A stretch of 64,000 nt of DNA from Algibacter pacificus (GCF_008033385.1 NZ_VOGY01000003.1:248001-312000), one strand, 5' to 3'; numbered from the stretch's first letter, positions 1 to 10,097 are shown. Notes: generated by a model not told the origin, from the letters alone. Translations and numbers: made by a program.

Positions 1-2816
1 CGATTAAAGAACAGCACATTTCTAAAATTAAGTTGTAAACCTAATTGATCATCTGGATTTTTTTTAAAAGGATTTAAATTGAATTTATTTCCCTCGCGCT
101 TCGTTTTTCTATCAATTAAATACGCGGTTTGATTATAGAAATTCGACCAGAATTTTTCAGTTTTATTTTCAGAAACCGTCCATTTTGAAGGGTTAATAAT
201 TAAGGTTTGACTTAAACGATTTTGGTGCGTTTTAATATAAACTTGATTTGGCAATAATACCCGAACATATTTTCCTTGATCTTGAAATTGTGCTACTTCA
301 AACTCATTAAGCTCCTGTATACCATTATTATTATAATCCACCCAAGTGTATGTGCCCTGGCCTGATTCTACTTCCACGTAAGTGAAATCTTGTTGAGGTA
401 AAGTGCCCGAATTGGTTTCAAAAATAGTGTTCCAAAGGATGAGGTTTTTAAATAATTTTTGATTGAATTGTAACCGAGAATTCAATGATTGTTCGTCTTC
501 AATACCAATATCTTCATTTTTTAAAGTACGATAATTAGCAAATAACGATAATGTGGTTTTTTTATTTTGAACCAATTTCGAATCTAAATAAAAAGTGTTC
601 GAGGTATTTACTTTTTGCAATGCGTTATTTCTAATACTATCATTTACACGATTTTTGTAACCTATTTGGGCAAAAACTTGTGTGCTATCTCCTATTCCAA
701 AAAATACCTCGTATGATTTATGTCTCTGGCTTAAATCGGTTAATTGTTGCGTGGCTATGTCAGTTTGTTGGTTGTCTTCAAGGGCTAATTTGGCACCCAC
801 CCAACTCGATTTTAAACTATAAGATATTTTGTTGTACGACCGTAAAAAAGTAGAAGTATCATTATTAGAATCTGTATTTAAAAAACTAGAAGTCGAAGAC
901 AATCTAAGTTTATTAAAAACCAATTCGGCATAGGCTACGTGGCGATTTCCATTAAATCCTTCGGAAAAATTTAAATGTTCAAATTGATAATTAAACTGTC
1001 CTTTTTCCGGATGAAATACACTAAAACCTGAGTTTACTAAGACTTGGTCTCCTAAATTTCCGCCAATACCATAGAGATTGGTTAAGTCTAAATTCCAATC
1101 CCGATTAAATTCGGGGTTGTAAAGCCCTTCAATATTTCTAAAATTTGAACTAACATAATCCGAATCGAATAGGGCGTTTAAATTCCAAAGGCTATCCGTT
1201 TTTATCAGTTGCTGTTCAATATGTAGTTTTCCTGCAAAGCCATCATTATTGTCGTCGTCTGCATTAGAAAATAAATTCAAATCGTTTTTACTGCCAGCCA
1301 ATTCAAAATTAATATTTGTTTTTTCCGAAGGGGTATAAGCACCATTTACAACTGCTAATTGTAATTTAGTGGGCGCTATTAACTGAGTTATTGGTGCGTA
1401 ATTACCCTTTAAAACACCAGCATATTCGTAAATATTATTAATGGCATTGCTGCTGCTTAATATATAATCGCCCAAATTGTCCCCAACCTGAGAGAATGTT
1501 ACCCGGTACAACTCATCGGCTTCATTATTAGAAAACACAAAAACTTCAGCGCCATCAATAAGCTCTTTTTTATATAAAATTCGGTTCTCGTTTAAAGTTT
1601 CTTGTACGCTCGATGGCGCTACCATTAACGATTGATCATCTCCTGCATCGGCTAAAATTTGCACTTGTTCTTCCGATAAGTTTTGCTGTAAGGGTTGATT
1701 TTTTGCATCATTTTCAGAATACACCGAAACTCCAATTTTTAATTTTTCACTTTCAAATCTGCCACCGCCATAAGCAACAAAACGCGAATAATTTCTATCA
1801 CTAAATTGATAATCTACGGTAATTCGCATTTCGGAAGTCATAGGGAATGTAGAGTTAAAAATAATTTCACCAGCATTATAATCAATAATATAATCTTGAT
1901 CTTCTCCACGTTTTATGGCTGTGCCATTCACATATACAGTTTCACTCCCAGAAACAATAAGTACGAATAATTCGCCATTGGACCCTTGTAATTTATACGG
2001 CCCTTGGTTACCTTCTTGGGCGGTAAATTGACTGGTTGTAAACTGACCTCGAACAAGTGCACCGGCAGCAAATACATTGGTTTTAGCACTGTCATCGCCC
2101 AGTTTCAAATTAAAATTTAAACCTTGCACGCGTTTAGAAAAACTCGAAAAATAAGAATCGGTATTTGTTAAATCAATATCACCCGCTCTAATATTCCAAT
2201 CGTTGGTGAATAATTCTATAAAAACTTGATCGAATTCGTCCAAACGTTGGCTATAACCACTTTCCTGTAACGGAATATTCGCATCTTGGATGGAGGCTCG
2301 TAAAGAGACTTTATTATTTAATTTTCCTGTAATTTGAAGATCTAATTCGCTGTTTAAAACCGAATTTTGATTGTTCCCAATAGTGACACCACGCGAAATG
2401 CTTCCCGAAGTGGTTAAACCATCAAAAGGAATTGTTTCTTTTTCTGTATTTGGTTGCGATAATTGGTATAATCTATTCAGGTTATCGCTGTTTTTTACAA
2501 TAATATGTTCATCTAACTGTCGGTAGGTTTTCGTTAAAAAATCTGGAAATTTTAAATAACTGATAATAATAGAGTCCGTGTCTATCGGTTTTTTAAAAGT
2601 GAGTAAGGCTTTTGGGAAATCTACGCTGTAAAAACTAGAATCTATACCTGTGCTATCTGTTTGTCTTATCGAGAAAAAACTAGAATTAATACTCACACTA
2701 TCAATTTGTATAGTTTGCTTTAGGGCAACTTTTTTAGTTTTATATAATGAAGTTTGCTCTTGCGAAAACATGCAAAAACCTGTTAAAACCATCATTATGC
2801 TTATGTAAAACTTCAT
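1..2816 (-). CDS. Large secreted/outer-membrane protein of unknown function (3' end beyond window)
   Basis: An open frame runs without a stop from the ATG at 2816 to the left edge (938 codons seen), so the C-terminus is missing. The first ~18 residues form a signal peptide (MKFYISIMMVLTGF, cleavage near FSQ). The rest is rich in alternating polar/aromatic beta-strand patterns with many Asn, Asp and Tyr, as in Bacteroidota outer-membrane barrels or large surface proteins. Around 303-338 the loop DYNNNGIQELNE matches the 12-residue EF-hand calcium-loop pattern. I recognise the type as a conserved flavobacterial hypothetical protein, not a named family. It is divergent from the exonuclease gene at 3031. 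Existence is certain; function is not assigned. Confidence 0.85.
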   Translation of the reverse strand, partial: MKFYISIMMVLTGFCMFSQEQTSLYKTKKVALKQTIQIDSVSINSSFFSIRQTDSTGIDSSFYSVDFPKALLTFKKPIDTDSIIISYLKFPDFLTKTYRQLDEHIIVKNSDNLNRLYQLSQPNTEKETIPFDGLTTSGSISRGVTIGNNQNSVLNSELDLQITGKLNNKVSLRASIQDANIPLQESGYSQRLDEFDQVFIELFTNDWNIRAGDIDLTNTDSYFSSFSKRVQGLNFNLKLGDDSAKTNVFAAGALVRGQFTTSQFTAQEGNQGPYKLQGSNGELFVLIVSGSETVYVNGTAIKRGEDQDYIIDYNAGEIIFNSTFPMTSEMRITVDYQFSDRNYSRFVAYGGGRFESEKLKIGVSVYSENDAKNQPLQQNLSEEQVQILADAGDDQSLMVAPSSVQETLNENRILYKKELIDGAEVFVFSNNEADELYRVTFSQVGDNLGDYILSSSNAINNIYEYAGVLKGNYAPITQLIAPTKLQLAVVNGAYTPSEKTNINFELAGSKNDLNLFSNADDDNNDGFAGKLHIEQQLIKTDSLWNLNALFDSDYVSSNFRNIEGLYNPEFNRDWNLDLTNLYGIGGNLGDQVLVNSGFSVFHPEKGQFNYQFEHLNFSEGFNGNRHVAYAELVFNKLRLSSTSSFLNTDSNNDTSTFLRSYNKISYSLKSSWVGAKLALEDNQQTDIATQQLTDLSQRHKSYEVFFGIGDSTQVFAQIGYKNRVNDSIRNNALQKVNTSNTFYLDSKLVQNKKTTLSLFANYRTLKNEDIGIEDEQSLNSRLQFNQKLFKNLILWNTIFETNSGTLPQQDFTYVEVESGQGTYTWVDYNNNGIQELNEFEVAQFQDQGKYVRVLLPNQVYIKTHQNRLSQTLIINPSKWTVSENKTEKFWSNFYNQTAYLIDRKTKREGNKFNLNPFKKNPDDQLGLQLNFRNVLFFN

Positions 2817-2909
2817 TCAGACACTTAAACTCCTAAAACTTTAAAATATTTTGTTGATAGCTTCGTAAAAACTCTTGCCGTAAACATAGTGTAAAAGTAG
2901 CGTATTATT

Positions 2910-2917
2910 TATTTTTG
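2910..2917 (+). promoter_or_regulatory. Possible -7 box upstream of exodeoxyribonuclease III
   Basis: TATTTTTG matches the Bacteroidota -7 consensus TAnnTTTG exactly. No TTTG is seen at the usual 17-23 nt upstream, and the distance to the start codon (about 110 nt) is long, so this is tentative. Confidence 0.3.
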
Positions 2918-3030
2918 TTGAAATTAGATTTGTTGGCTAACAAATCCGTTCTACTGCCAATCTTAATCTTTTGAAAATAAGAACATAATAAAAACTATTT
3001 CCAATAATTTAGATTGGGTAAATAAGAAGC

Positions 3031-3792
3031 ATGAAAATAATATCATATAACGTAAACGGCATCCGTGCGGCATTAAAGAAAGATTTTATAGGTTGGTTAA
3101 AAAGTGCAAATCCAGATGTGATTTGTTTGCAAGAAACCAAGGCGATGAAAGAGCAATTGGATTTAGAGGTTTTTGAGGACGCTGGATACATTTATAACTA
3201 TTGGTATAGCGCGCAAAAAAAAGGCTATAGTGGGGTTGCTATTTTAAGCAAAATAAAGCCAAATCATGTTGAGTTTGGCACAGGAATTGAGTCCATGGAC
3301 TTCGAAGGTCGAAATATTAGAGCAGATTTCGATGGCGTTTCTGTAATGAGCTTATATTTACCTTCGGGAACAAATAGTGCTCGATTGAATCATAAATTTG
3401 AATACATGGATCTGTTTCAAGACTATATAAACAATTTAAAAAAAGACATCCCGAATCTTGTAATTTGTGGCGATTATAATATTTGTCACGAAGAAATAGA
3501 TATCCATAACCCTAAAATGAAAGGTGTTTCTGGTTTTTTACCCGAAGAACGTGAGTGGTTGGGGAATTTTATTGATAGTGGTTTTATAGATTCTTTTCGC
3601 TATTTGCACCCAGAAAAACAAACCTTTAGTTGGTGGAGTTACCGTGCTAATTCGCGTGCCAATAATAAAGGTTGGCGTTTAGATTATGCCTTAGTTTCGC
3701 AACCGCTACAAGAAAACATAAAAAGAGCCGTTATACTTACCGAAGCCGTACATAGCGATCATTGCCCCATTTTAGTAGAAATAGAACATTAG
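3031..3792 (+). CDS. xth: Exodeoxyribonuclease III (AP endonuclease, ExoA type)
   Basis: A 253-residue cytoplasmic repair enzyme of the exonuclease-endonuclease-phosphatase fold. It cuts DNA 5' to abasic sites and removes 3'-blocking groups in base excision repair. The catalytic set is present: N7 in SYNVNGIR, E35 in LQETK, Y109 in SLYLP, D148 and N150 in CGDYN, D218 in RLDYALVS, and D243/H244 in the C-terminal HSDHCP. Length and residue spacing match bacterial ExoIII/ExoA. The first ATG is used; there is no earlier in-frame start. The next gene follows 31 nt downstream on the same strand. Identification is secure. The symbol xth is chosen by family. Confidence 0.95.
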   Translation: MKIISYNVNGIRAALKKDFIGWLKSANPDVICLQETKAMKEQLDLEVFEDAGYIYNYWYSAQKKGYSGVAILSKIKPNHVEFGTGIESMDFEGRNIRADFDGVSVMSLYLPSGTNSARLNHKFEYMDLFQDYINNLKKDIPNLVICGDYNICHEEIDIHNPKMKGVSGFLPEEREWLGNFIDSGFIDSFRYLHPEKQTFSWWSYRANSRANNKGWRLDYALVSQPLQENIKRAVILTEAVHSDHCPILVEIEH

Positions 3793-3823
3793 TTAAAGAA
3801 CAAAAATTAGAATTTTATAAAAA

Positions 3824-4783
3824 ATGATTAAAAAAACCGCACTCACGTTATTAACACTGGTAGTTTTAACCAGCTGTGTATCTCCTAAAGTTTACAAAGA
3901 ATTAGAAGCGAAGTACGCCGAACTAAAAAAGGAAAATAGAAAGGTTACCGATGCAAACGATATACTTTTACAGCAAAAAACAATAGCCGAAAATGAGTTA
4001 AAACAACTTAAATCGGCTTATGATGAGGCTGTTGCGCAGCGCGATCAATTACAATCGGATTATGATTCTACAAAATCGAATTACGATAATTTAAAGAATT
4101 CGTATGATGCTTTAGAGAAAAATAGCTCGGCTTCTATAGCTGCTAATTCTCAAAAAAACAGAGAATTATTAGCGCAATTGGAAGCGAAAGAACAAGCGTT
4201 ATCTGCAGAGAATGCGCGTTTAGAAAAACTGAAATCGGAACTAGAAGAGCGTTCTAATCGTGTTGCGGAATTAGAAAGTGTCATCGCTGCTAAAGATGCT
4301 GCCATGACCACTTTAAAAGACGCTATTTCTAAAGCGTTAACTGATTTTGAAGGGAAAGGTTTAACGGTAGAACAACGTGATGGAAAGGTATATGTGTCTA
4401 TGGAAAACAAACTGTTATTTAGCTCGGGTAGTTGGGCTGTTGGTTCGGAAGGTCGACGTGCTGTAAAGCAATTAGGCGCAGTACTTGGTGATAATCCAGA
4501 TATTGCAGTTTTAATTGAAGGACACACAGATAACGTGCCTTATAAAGGAAACGGTGTTTTAACAAGTAACTGGGATTTATCTACAAAACGTGCCACATCT
4601 ATCGTGAATATTTTACGTGAAAATGCTGATATAAATGCTGAAAACTTAACCGCTGCGGGTCGTGGTGAATATGCTCCTGTAGCCTCAAACGAAACGGCAG
4701 AAGGCAGAGCAAAAAACCGTCGAATTGAGGTGATTTTAACACCAAAATTAGATGAGCTTTCAAAACTTTTAAACGAGAATTAA
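3824..4783 (+). CDS. OmpA-family outer-membrane lipoprotein with coiled coil
   Basis: A 319-residue envelope protein. Residues 1-18 are a lipoprotein signal ending in the lipobox LTSC, with Cys18 as the expected lipidation site. Residues ~22-180 are a long charged heptad-rich coiled coil. Residues ~185-315 are an OmpA/MotB peptidoglycan-binding domain with the motif GHTDNVPYKG and the NRRIEV segment that contacts diaminopimelate. The layout (lipid anchor, coiled-coil spacer, OmpA) suggests a tether between outer membrane and cell wall, as in Pal- and OmpA-like proteins. It is the last gene before a strong terminator at 4807. The specific role is not known. Confidence 0.9.
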   Translation: MIKKTALTLLTLVVLTSCVSPKVYKELEAKYAELKKENRKVTDANDILLQQKTIAENELKQLKSAYDEAVAQRDQLQSDYDSTKSNYDNLKNSYDALEKNSSASIAANSQKNRELLAQLEAKEQALSAENARLEKLKSELEERSNRVAELESVIAAKDAAMTTLKDAISKALTDFEGKGLTVEQRDGKVYVSMENKLLFSSGSWAVGSEGRRAVKQLGAVLGDNPDIAVLIEGHTDNVPYKGNGVLTSNWDLSTKRATSIVNILRENADINAENLTAAGRGEYAPVASNETAEGRAKNRRIEVILTPKLDELSKLLNEN

Positions 4784-4806
4784 TAGCCATTTAGGTTGTT
4801 AGCCTT

Positions 4807-4853
4807 AAAAAAATGCCTTTAGTAAATTTATCTTTGCTAAAGGCATTTTTTTG
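4807..4853 (+). terminator. Intrinsic terminator after the OmpA lipoprotein gene
   Basis: A perfect stem AAATGCCTTTAG / CTAAAGGCATTT with a 14-nt loop, preceded by an A-run and followed by seven T. It starts 24 nt after the stop codon. Confidence 0.85.
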
Positions 4854-4955
4854 TTTTGGAAACAAAAGTTATGTTATAAGTATTATTAGAACTATTTTTA
4901 ATCGGATTAGAAAACAAATTCTTTTTCTTGTGTGAAACGAATAAAACTATAAATT

Positions 4956-5267
4956 ATGAAGGATTTTAAACCTTATTATGCTGTAATTTTTACTTCAACC
5001 TTAAGTGAAAATGTGGAAGGTTATTCGGAAATGGCTTGCAAAATGGAAGATTTGGCCAAACAACAACAAGGTTTTATTGGAATAGAGAGCGCAAGAGAGG
5101 TTGTTGGTATTACAGTAAGCTATTGGGAAAATTTGGACGCCATAAAAAACTGGAAACAGCAAAGTGAACATTTACAGGCTCAGCATAAAGGCACGGCAGA
5201 TTGGTATAGTTGGTACCATGTAAGAATTTGTAAAGTAGAGCGGGAATATGATTTTTTAAAGCGTTAA
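4956..5267 (+). CDS. ABM-domain (antibiotic biosynthesis monooxygenase-like) protein
   Basis: A 103-residue protein with the dimeric ferredoxin-like ABM fold. It has an N-terminal beta strand (YYAVIFTSTL), a helix (YSEMACKMEDLAKQQQGFIGIES), a strand (GITVSYWENLDAIKNWKQ) and a terminal WYHVRICKVEREYDF strand. Family members include quinone monooxygenases and haem-degrading enzymes, but many are uncharacterised; residues that would decide between these are not obvious. It is transcribed towards pbpC with a 56-nt gap, so the two may be co-transcribed. Family assignment is good. Activity is open. Confidence 0.85.
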   Translation: MKDFKPYYAVIFTSTLSENVEGYSEMACKMEDLAKQQQGFIGIESAREVVGITVSYWENLDAIKNWKQQSEHLQAQHKGTADWYSWYHVRICKVEREYDFLKR

Positions 5268-5323
5268 AGGTCATTAAATTGATAAGATCATTTCTTAAAA
5301 TCACCTATTGTAATACCTATTAA

Positions 5324-7675
5324 GTGGCAAGACTAGTCAATTATATAAAGCGAAATAAAATTAAAACGGTTATAATTTCAGTCGTGATTATAGCTTATTA
5401 CTTTTGTCTGCCCAACCCCCTCTTTAAAGATCCAACCGCAACGGTAATTACAAGTTCCAACAACACATTATTGGGAGCTCAAATTGCAAAAGATGGGCAA
5501 TGGCGGTTTCCGTATAATGATTCTGTTCCCAATAAATTTAAAACTTGTATCGTTCAATTCGAAGACGAATATTTCTATAAACATCCGGGTTTTAATCCCG
5601 TTTCTATTTTTAAGGCTTTAAAAGCGAATTTAAAAAACGGCGGTATAAAACGTGGTGGAAGTACCATTACTCAACAGGTTATTCGTTTAGCACGGCAGGG
5701 GCAAAAGCGAACGTATTTCGAGAAAATTATTGAAATTATTCTGGCAACGCGATTAGAATTAGCGGCTTCTAAACATAAAATTCTAACTTATTACGCCAGT
5801 CATGCGCCTTTTGGAGGAAATGTTGTGGGGCTCGATGCGGCATCTTGGCGTTATTTTAATCGAAACCCTAATGCGCTTTCTTGGGCAGAAAGTGCCACTT
5901 TAGCGGTATTACCCAACGCGCCAAGTTTAATTTATCCGGGGAAAAATCAAGAGCAATTATTAAAAAAACGGAATAGATTACTAAAAAAACTCTTAGAAAA
6001 TAGAACTATAGATACCTTAACGTATCAATTATCTATTGCAGAAGGATTACCACAAAAACCGTATCCATTACCACAAACGGCACCACATTTATTACAAAAA
6101 GTGGCACAGGAACAGTTCGGAAAACATGTGCAAACTACTGTAGATGTTAAGTTACAAAATCGTGTAAATTATATTGTAAACACACATTATAATAAGCTAA
6201 GTCAAAATGAAATTTATAATGCGGCAGTTTTGGTTTTAGATGTAAAAACACGCCAAGTTTTGGCTTATGTTGGGAATACGCCAACCGATAAAGCCCACCA
6301 AAAAGATGTTGATATTATCGATAAACCACGAAGTACAGGGAGTGTTTTAAAACCATTTTTGTATGCGGCTATGTTGGATGCCGGCGATTTACTTCCCAAT
6401 ACTTTAGTGGCCGATGTGCCCACACAATACGGTAGTTATAACCCTGAAAATTATAATAAAACTTACGATGGCGCTGTGTTTGCAAGTCGCGCATTATCCA
6501 GATCGCTAAATGTGCCCGCCGTTAGAATGTTGCAAGAATTTGGCCTGGATCGGTTTTATCAATATTTGAAGTTTTTAAAATTGAAAGATTTAAAATATAA
6601 TGCCAATCATTACGGTTTGTCGCTTATTTTGGGCGGTGCCGAAAGTAATCTGTGGGATTTATGTAAAAGTTATGCCGGTCTGTCTTCAACCTTAAATCAT
6701 TTTTCTGAAAATTCAAGCACCTATTTTTCAAATGAATTTTGTGAGCCTACTTTTTTAGCTTCGGATAAGATTGAATTTGGAAAGAAAACAGCCGATAAAA
6801 CCTTGTTTGATGCGGCTTCTATTTATTTAACTTTCGAAAGTTTAAAAGAGGTAAATCGTCCTGAAAGTGATGAGAGTTGGGAGTTTTTTGACGGCTCTAA
6901 ACAAATAGCTTGGAAAACGGGGACGAGTTTTGGTTTTCGTGACGCTTGGGCTATTGGGGCCACTAAAGATTATGTGGTTGGTGTTTGGGTTGGTAATGCC
7001 GACGGCGAAGGGCGCCCAGGTTTGGTGGGTGTGCAAACTGCTGCCCCTATTATGTTCGATGTTTTTGATGCCTTGCCCAATAGTCCTTGGTTTTTAAAAC
7101 CTTTTGATGAAATGCAAGCGGTTACAATTTGTAAGCAAAGTGGCCACCGGGCGTCGCCAAATTGTGATGATGTAGAGGAAAAATACATTCAACTCGCGGG
7201 TTTAAAAACGAAGCCTTGTCCGTATCATCTGTTAATTCATTTGGATAAAAATGAAACTGTTCAAGTGAATTCCTCTTGTGAGGATTTAGCGAATATCAGG
7301 CATGAATCTTGGTTTGTATTGCCGCCTTTAATGGCCTTTTATTATAAAACTAAAAATCCGTTTTACAAACCGTTACCAAAATTTAGAGCAGGTTGTTTGA
7401 TGCAAAATAATGTGTCTATTGAGTTTATTTATCCGAAGGAAAACAACAGTATTTTTCTTCCTAAAAGTTTTGATGGAAAAACAAACGAATTAATTCTGAA
7501 AATTGCCCACTCTAAACCTGAAACTACCGTGTTTTGGTATATTGATGAAACCTATGTTGGAAGCACAAAAGATATTCACGAAATGGCAGTGCTCCCCAAA
7601 ATTGGGAAGCACATAATTACCGTGGTTGATGAATTAGGAAATGAAATTAAACGGCGATTTGAAATTTCGAATTAA
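5324..7675 (+). CDS. pbpC: Penicillin-binding protein 1C (bifunctional transglycosylase/transpeptidase)
   Basis: A 783-residue class A PBP that polymerises and cross-links peptidoglycan from the cytoplasmic membrane. One N-terminal membrane helix lies at ~14-30. The GT51 transglycosylase domain (~55-240) has the catalytic E80 in QFEDEYFYKHPG and the KRGGSTITQQ motif at 109-118. The transpeptidase domain (~290-600) has S340-V-L-K343 (SxxK), S394-L-N396 (SxN) and KTGTS at 531-535. A C-terminal PBP1C-specific domain (~690-783) follows, which separates it from PBP1A/1B. The start is GTG; no in-frame ATG lies upstream. The alpha-2-macroglobulin gene often found beside pbpC is not seen here. Confidence 0.94.
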   Translation: MARLVNYIKRNKIKTVIISVVIIAYYFCLPNPLFKDPTATVITSSNNTLLGAQIAKDGQWRFPYNDSVPNKFKTCIVQFEDEYFYKHPGFNPVSIFKALKANLKNGGIKRGGSTITQQVIRLARQGQKRTYFEKIIEIILATRLELAASKHKILTYYASHAPFGGNVVGLDAASWRYFNRNPNALSWAESATLAVLPNAPSLIYPGKNQEQLLKKRNRLLKKLLENRTIDTLTYQLSIAEGLPQKPYPLPQTAPHLLQKVAQEQFGKHVQTTVDVKLQNRVNYIVNTHYNKLSQNEIYNAAVLVLDVKTRQVLAYVGNTPTDKAHQKDVDIIDKPRSTGSVLKPFLYAAMLDAGDLLPNTLVADVPTQYGSYNPENYNKTYDGAVFASRALSRSLNVPAVRMLQEFGLDRFYQYLKFLKLKDLKYNANHYGLSLILGGAESNLWDLCKSYAGLSSTLNHFSENSSTYFSNEFCEPTFLASDKIEFGKKTADKTLFDAASIYLTFESLKEVNRPESDESWEFFDGSKQIAWKTGTSFGFRDAWAIGATKDYVVGVWVGNADGEGRPGLVGVQTAAPIMFDVFDALPNSPWFLKPFDEMQAVTICKQSGHRASPNCDDVEEKYIQLAGLKTKPCPYHLLIHLDKNETVQVNSSCEDLANIRHESWFVLPPLMAFYYKTKNPFYKPLPKFRAGCLMQNNVSIEFIYPKENNSIFLPKSFDGKTNELILKIAHSKPETTVFWYIDETYVGSTKDIHEMAVLPKIGKHIITVVDELGNEIKRRFEISN

Positions 7676-7726
7676 TTGTTTTTGGATTCAAATGAATTTT
7701 AAGAGATGTGATTATGATTTCTTTTA

Positions 7727-7787
7727 GCCACGAATTACACCTATTAACACGAATACACTCTTTTAGGATTGTTTTGCATAAAATTTC
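7727..7787. repeat. Degenerate CACGAAT repeats
   Basis: The intergenic stretch between pbpC and the receptor gene (convergent 3' ends) contains CACGAAT three times (CACGAATTA, CACGAATAC, CACGAATCA) with irregular spacing. It resembles a decayed intergenic repeat. No gene is visible in 7676-7835 and no clear terminator is seen. Confidence 0.3.
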
Positions 7788-7835
7788 ACGAATCAGACTT
7801 TTTCAGTCAGGCACATAAATCTATGCACTTTAAGT

Positions 7836-10082
7836 TTATTTAATAGAATATCGTAAGCCTAAAAATGCGCGAATGCCTTGGTTTGGTGCATAAACATAAG
7901 AAGGATCGAAGGTTAATCCATATGGGTTGTTTTCTGTAACTTGAGCATTTCCTTCGTTGTCAAAGCTTACATTTTCATCAAAAGGATCATTTGCTCGTGC
8001 TATAATAAATGGGTTACCTTTATTCGGTGTCCAATTTAAAAGGTTTTTAACGCCTCCGTAAATTTCTAAATTATTGATACCATCATAAGTAAATTGTATG
8101 TTTTGAATGCTCCAAGTTGGAGAGTATTCGCTTCTTGGATCCAAATCGCTTAATAATGGTAATCGCATAGGACCGTAAATATTTCCGGTGTAATCTATCG
8201 ATAGGTTGTATTTGTAAATTTTGTAGGTTGCTGCCCAAGTTCCTGTAAAGCGTTCGGTAAGTATTTGACGTTGTTTTATATCATTTTCGGTTTGTGATAC
8301 ATCTTGAAGTGTCCCGCCAATAAGTAGTTTAACACCACTGGCTATCATAGCGTCTAAGTTTAAACTTAGTCCTTTTGTTACAGCAGTTCCATCGAGATTG
8401 TCGTATATAATTTGACTTGGATTGGTGTCGTAATCTGGGGTAATTAAGTTTGAAAAATGGGTGTACCATGCCGAGGCATCGAGACCTAAAATAACACCCG
8501 ATTTGGTGTAGATTTTTTTAAGATAATTCACGTTTACGTTAAAAGAACGTTCTGGTTTTAAGGCTTCTGTAATTATAACATCTCGAGCACCGGTAAGCGC
8601 TGCATGTTCTTCGGTAAAAATATTAACCACACGGAAACCTGTTCCGGCATTTATTCTAAAAATATCATCGGAAGTGGGCTTAAATTTGTATGCTATTCTG
8701 GGTGTGAAAATATTACCGTGTCTTTTATCATAATCGTAACGAGCTCCTAAAAGTAGGGTTTGTTTTGGGCTTAGTGTTATTTCGTCTTGCGCAAAAAGGG
8801 ATGGAATTACAACCTCGTCAGCCGTTGTTGTTGCTGGAGTATTATCGTTATAATAATTATATCGAGCGGCTGCTCCAAAAAGTAAATCGTGATTGTTAAG
8901 AGGTTTATCCCAAGTGAATTGCCCGAAACCTATTTTTTGTTGGGCTAAATATTTGGTGTCCCCATACACTGAATTTTGGTCGTGATCGGTATATGAAAAT
9001 TGAAATAATACTTTTTCTTTAATGGGGAGTTGGTATTTCCCTATAAACTCCCCGCGCTTTGTATATATGCTTTCTCCGTAAATGTCATCACCGCCTCTAA
9101 AAGAAGAATCCCATTGCATTTCTCCACCCCAACGGTCTTCATAAAACACCCGACCAACTAAAGAAAAAATCCTGTTTTCTTTTCTTTTGAAATTCCATTT
9201 CTGAAAAATGGAGATTCTATTTTGAAGTGTTAAATCGGTAAAATTATCACCGTTATTATCAATGGGATTATTATAATTAAAATAATTTACACCAAAAAGC
9301 AGATTGGCTTTGTCTCCAACTTTGGTGTTAAAACCTAAATCTAGATTGAGTTCTCCCCAGCCTGTAGCGTAACTATCAACAAATAATCGCGGGGCATGTT
9401 CTGGTAATTTAGTAATGATATTGATAAGTCCGCCAACAGCTTCACTTCCGTAAAGTGATGAAGCGGGGCCTTTAACAATTTCAATTTGTTCAATTAAAGA
9501 ATTCGGTATTCCGGATAAACCATAAACGGTGGATAAACCACTTACAATGGGCATACCGTCTATTAATACTAGTGTGTATGGACCTTCTAAACCGTTAATA
9601 TGTATGTCTCCAGTGTTGCAAACATTACAATTAATTTGTGGGCGGACGCCGTTTACATTCTGTAAAGCTTCAAAAATATTTGGAGTGGGATTCTTTTTTA
9701 AAAATTCGGTGGAATATACCTCAACCGGTACAGGGCTTTCTAGGCGTGACACTGCTTTTAATGTTCCAGTAACCACAACTTCATCTAGTATTTCAGATTC
9801 TGGTAAATCGAAATTAAGAGCGATGTCTTTTGATGACACGGTTACTGTTTTCTTTTGTGTTTTATATCCCGTAAAAGAAGCCATAACGGTATAAGTTCCA
9901 GGGGTTACGTTTTTAATGCTAAAGGTACCATCGTCAAGAGAAACGGCTCCTTTTTGTGTCCCTTTTAAGTAAATATTGACATAAGGTAGTGCGTCGCCAT
10001 CCGTGGTTGTTTTTCCTGTTATGCTTTGTGCGTTTACGTATAAACTCAGCACGCTTAATATTCCAGTTATTAGTGTTCTCAT
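7836..10082 (-). CDS. TonB-dependent receptor with CarboxypepD-reg domain, metal-type plug
   Basis: A 748-residue outer-membrane active transporter. It has a signal peptide (1-18, ending VNAQ), a CarboxypepD_reg-like beta-sandwich (~20-95), a TonB-box-like stretch DEVVVTG (100-106), a plug (~110-220, ending VKGPASSLYGSEAVGGLINIITK) and a 22-strand barrel ending in ...LGLRYSIK. The plug carries two Cys (C152, C155, CNVC) before GDIHINGLEGPY, a feature of a receptor subgroup for ferric siderophore/metal-like substrates; the substrate itself cannot be read from sequence. A 15-bp inverted repeat covers its promoter, and ferrous iron genes lie 1.4 kb away on the same strand. An iron or other metal role is an inference. 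Confidence 0.92.
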   Translation of the reverse strand: MRTLITGILSVLSLYVNAQSITGKTTTDGDALPYVNIYLKGTQKGAVSLDDGTFSIKNVTPGTYTVMASFTGYKTQKKTVTVSSKDIALNFDLPESEILDEVVVTGTLKAVSRLESPVPVEVYSTEFLKKNPTPNIFEALQNVNGVRPQINCNVCNTGDIHINGLEGPYTLVLIDGMPIVSGLSTVYGLSGIPNSLIEQIEIVKGPASSLYGSEAVGGLINIITKLPEHAPRLFVDSYATGWGELNLDLGFNTKVGDKANLLFGVNYFNYNNPIDNNGDNFTDLTLQNRISIFQKWNFKRKENRIFSLVGRVFYEDRWGGEMQWDSSFRGGDDIYGESIYTKRGEFIGKYQLPIKEKVLFQFSYTDHDQNSVYGDTKYLAQQKIGFGQFTWDKPLNNHDLLFGAAARYNYYNDNTPATTTADEVVIPSLFAQDEITLSPKQTLLLGARYDYDKRHGNIFTPRIAYKFKPTSDDIFRINAGTGFRVVNIFTEEHAALTGARDVIITEALKPERSFNVNVNYLKKIYTKSGVILGLDASAWYTHFSNLITPDYDTNPSQIIYDNLDGTAVTKGLSLNLDAMIASGVKLLIGGTLQDVSQTENDIKQRQILTERFTGTWAATYKIYKYNLSIDYTGNIYGPMRLPLLSDLDPRSEYSPTWSIQNIQFTYDGINNLEIYGGVKNLLNWTPNKGNPFIIARANDPFDENVSFDNEGNAQVTENNPYGLTFDPSYVYAPNQGIRAFLGLRYSIK

Positions 10083-10097
10083 TATTTATTTTTTCAA

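Noticed and set aside
1613-1804. Plus-strand frame of 63 codons
   Set aside because: Lies wholly within the long minus-strand surface protein gene; composition is that of a shadow frame.
4150-4527. Minus-strand frame of 125 codons
   Set aside because: Antisense to the OmpA lipoprotein gene, whose signal peptide and domain are clear.
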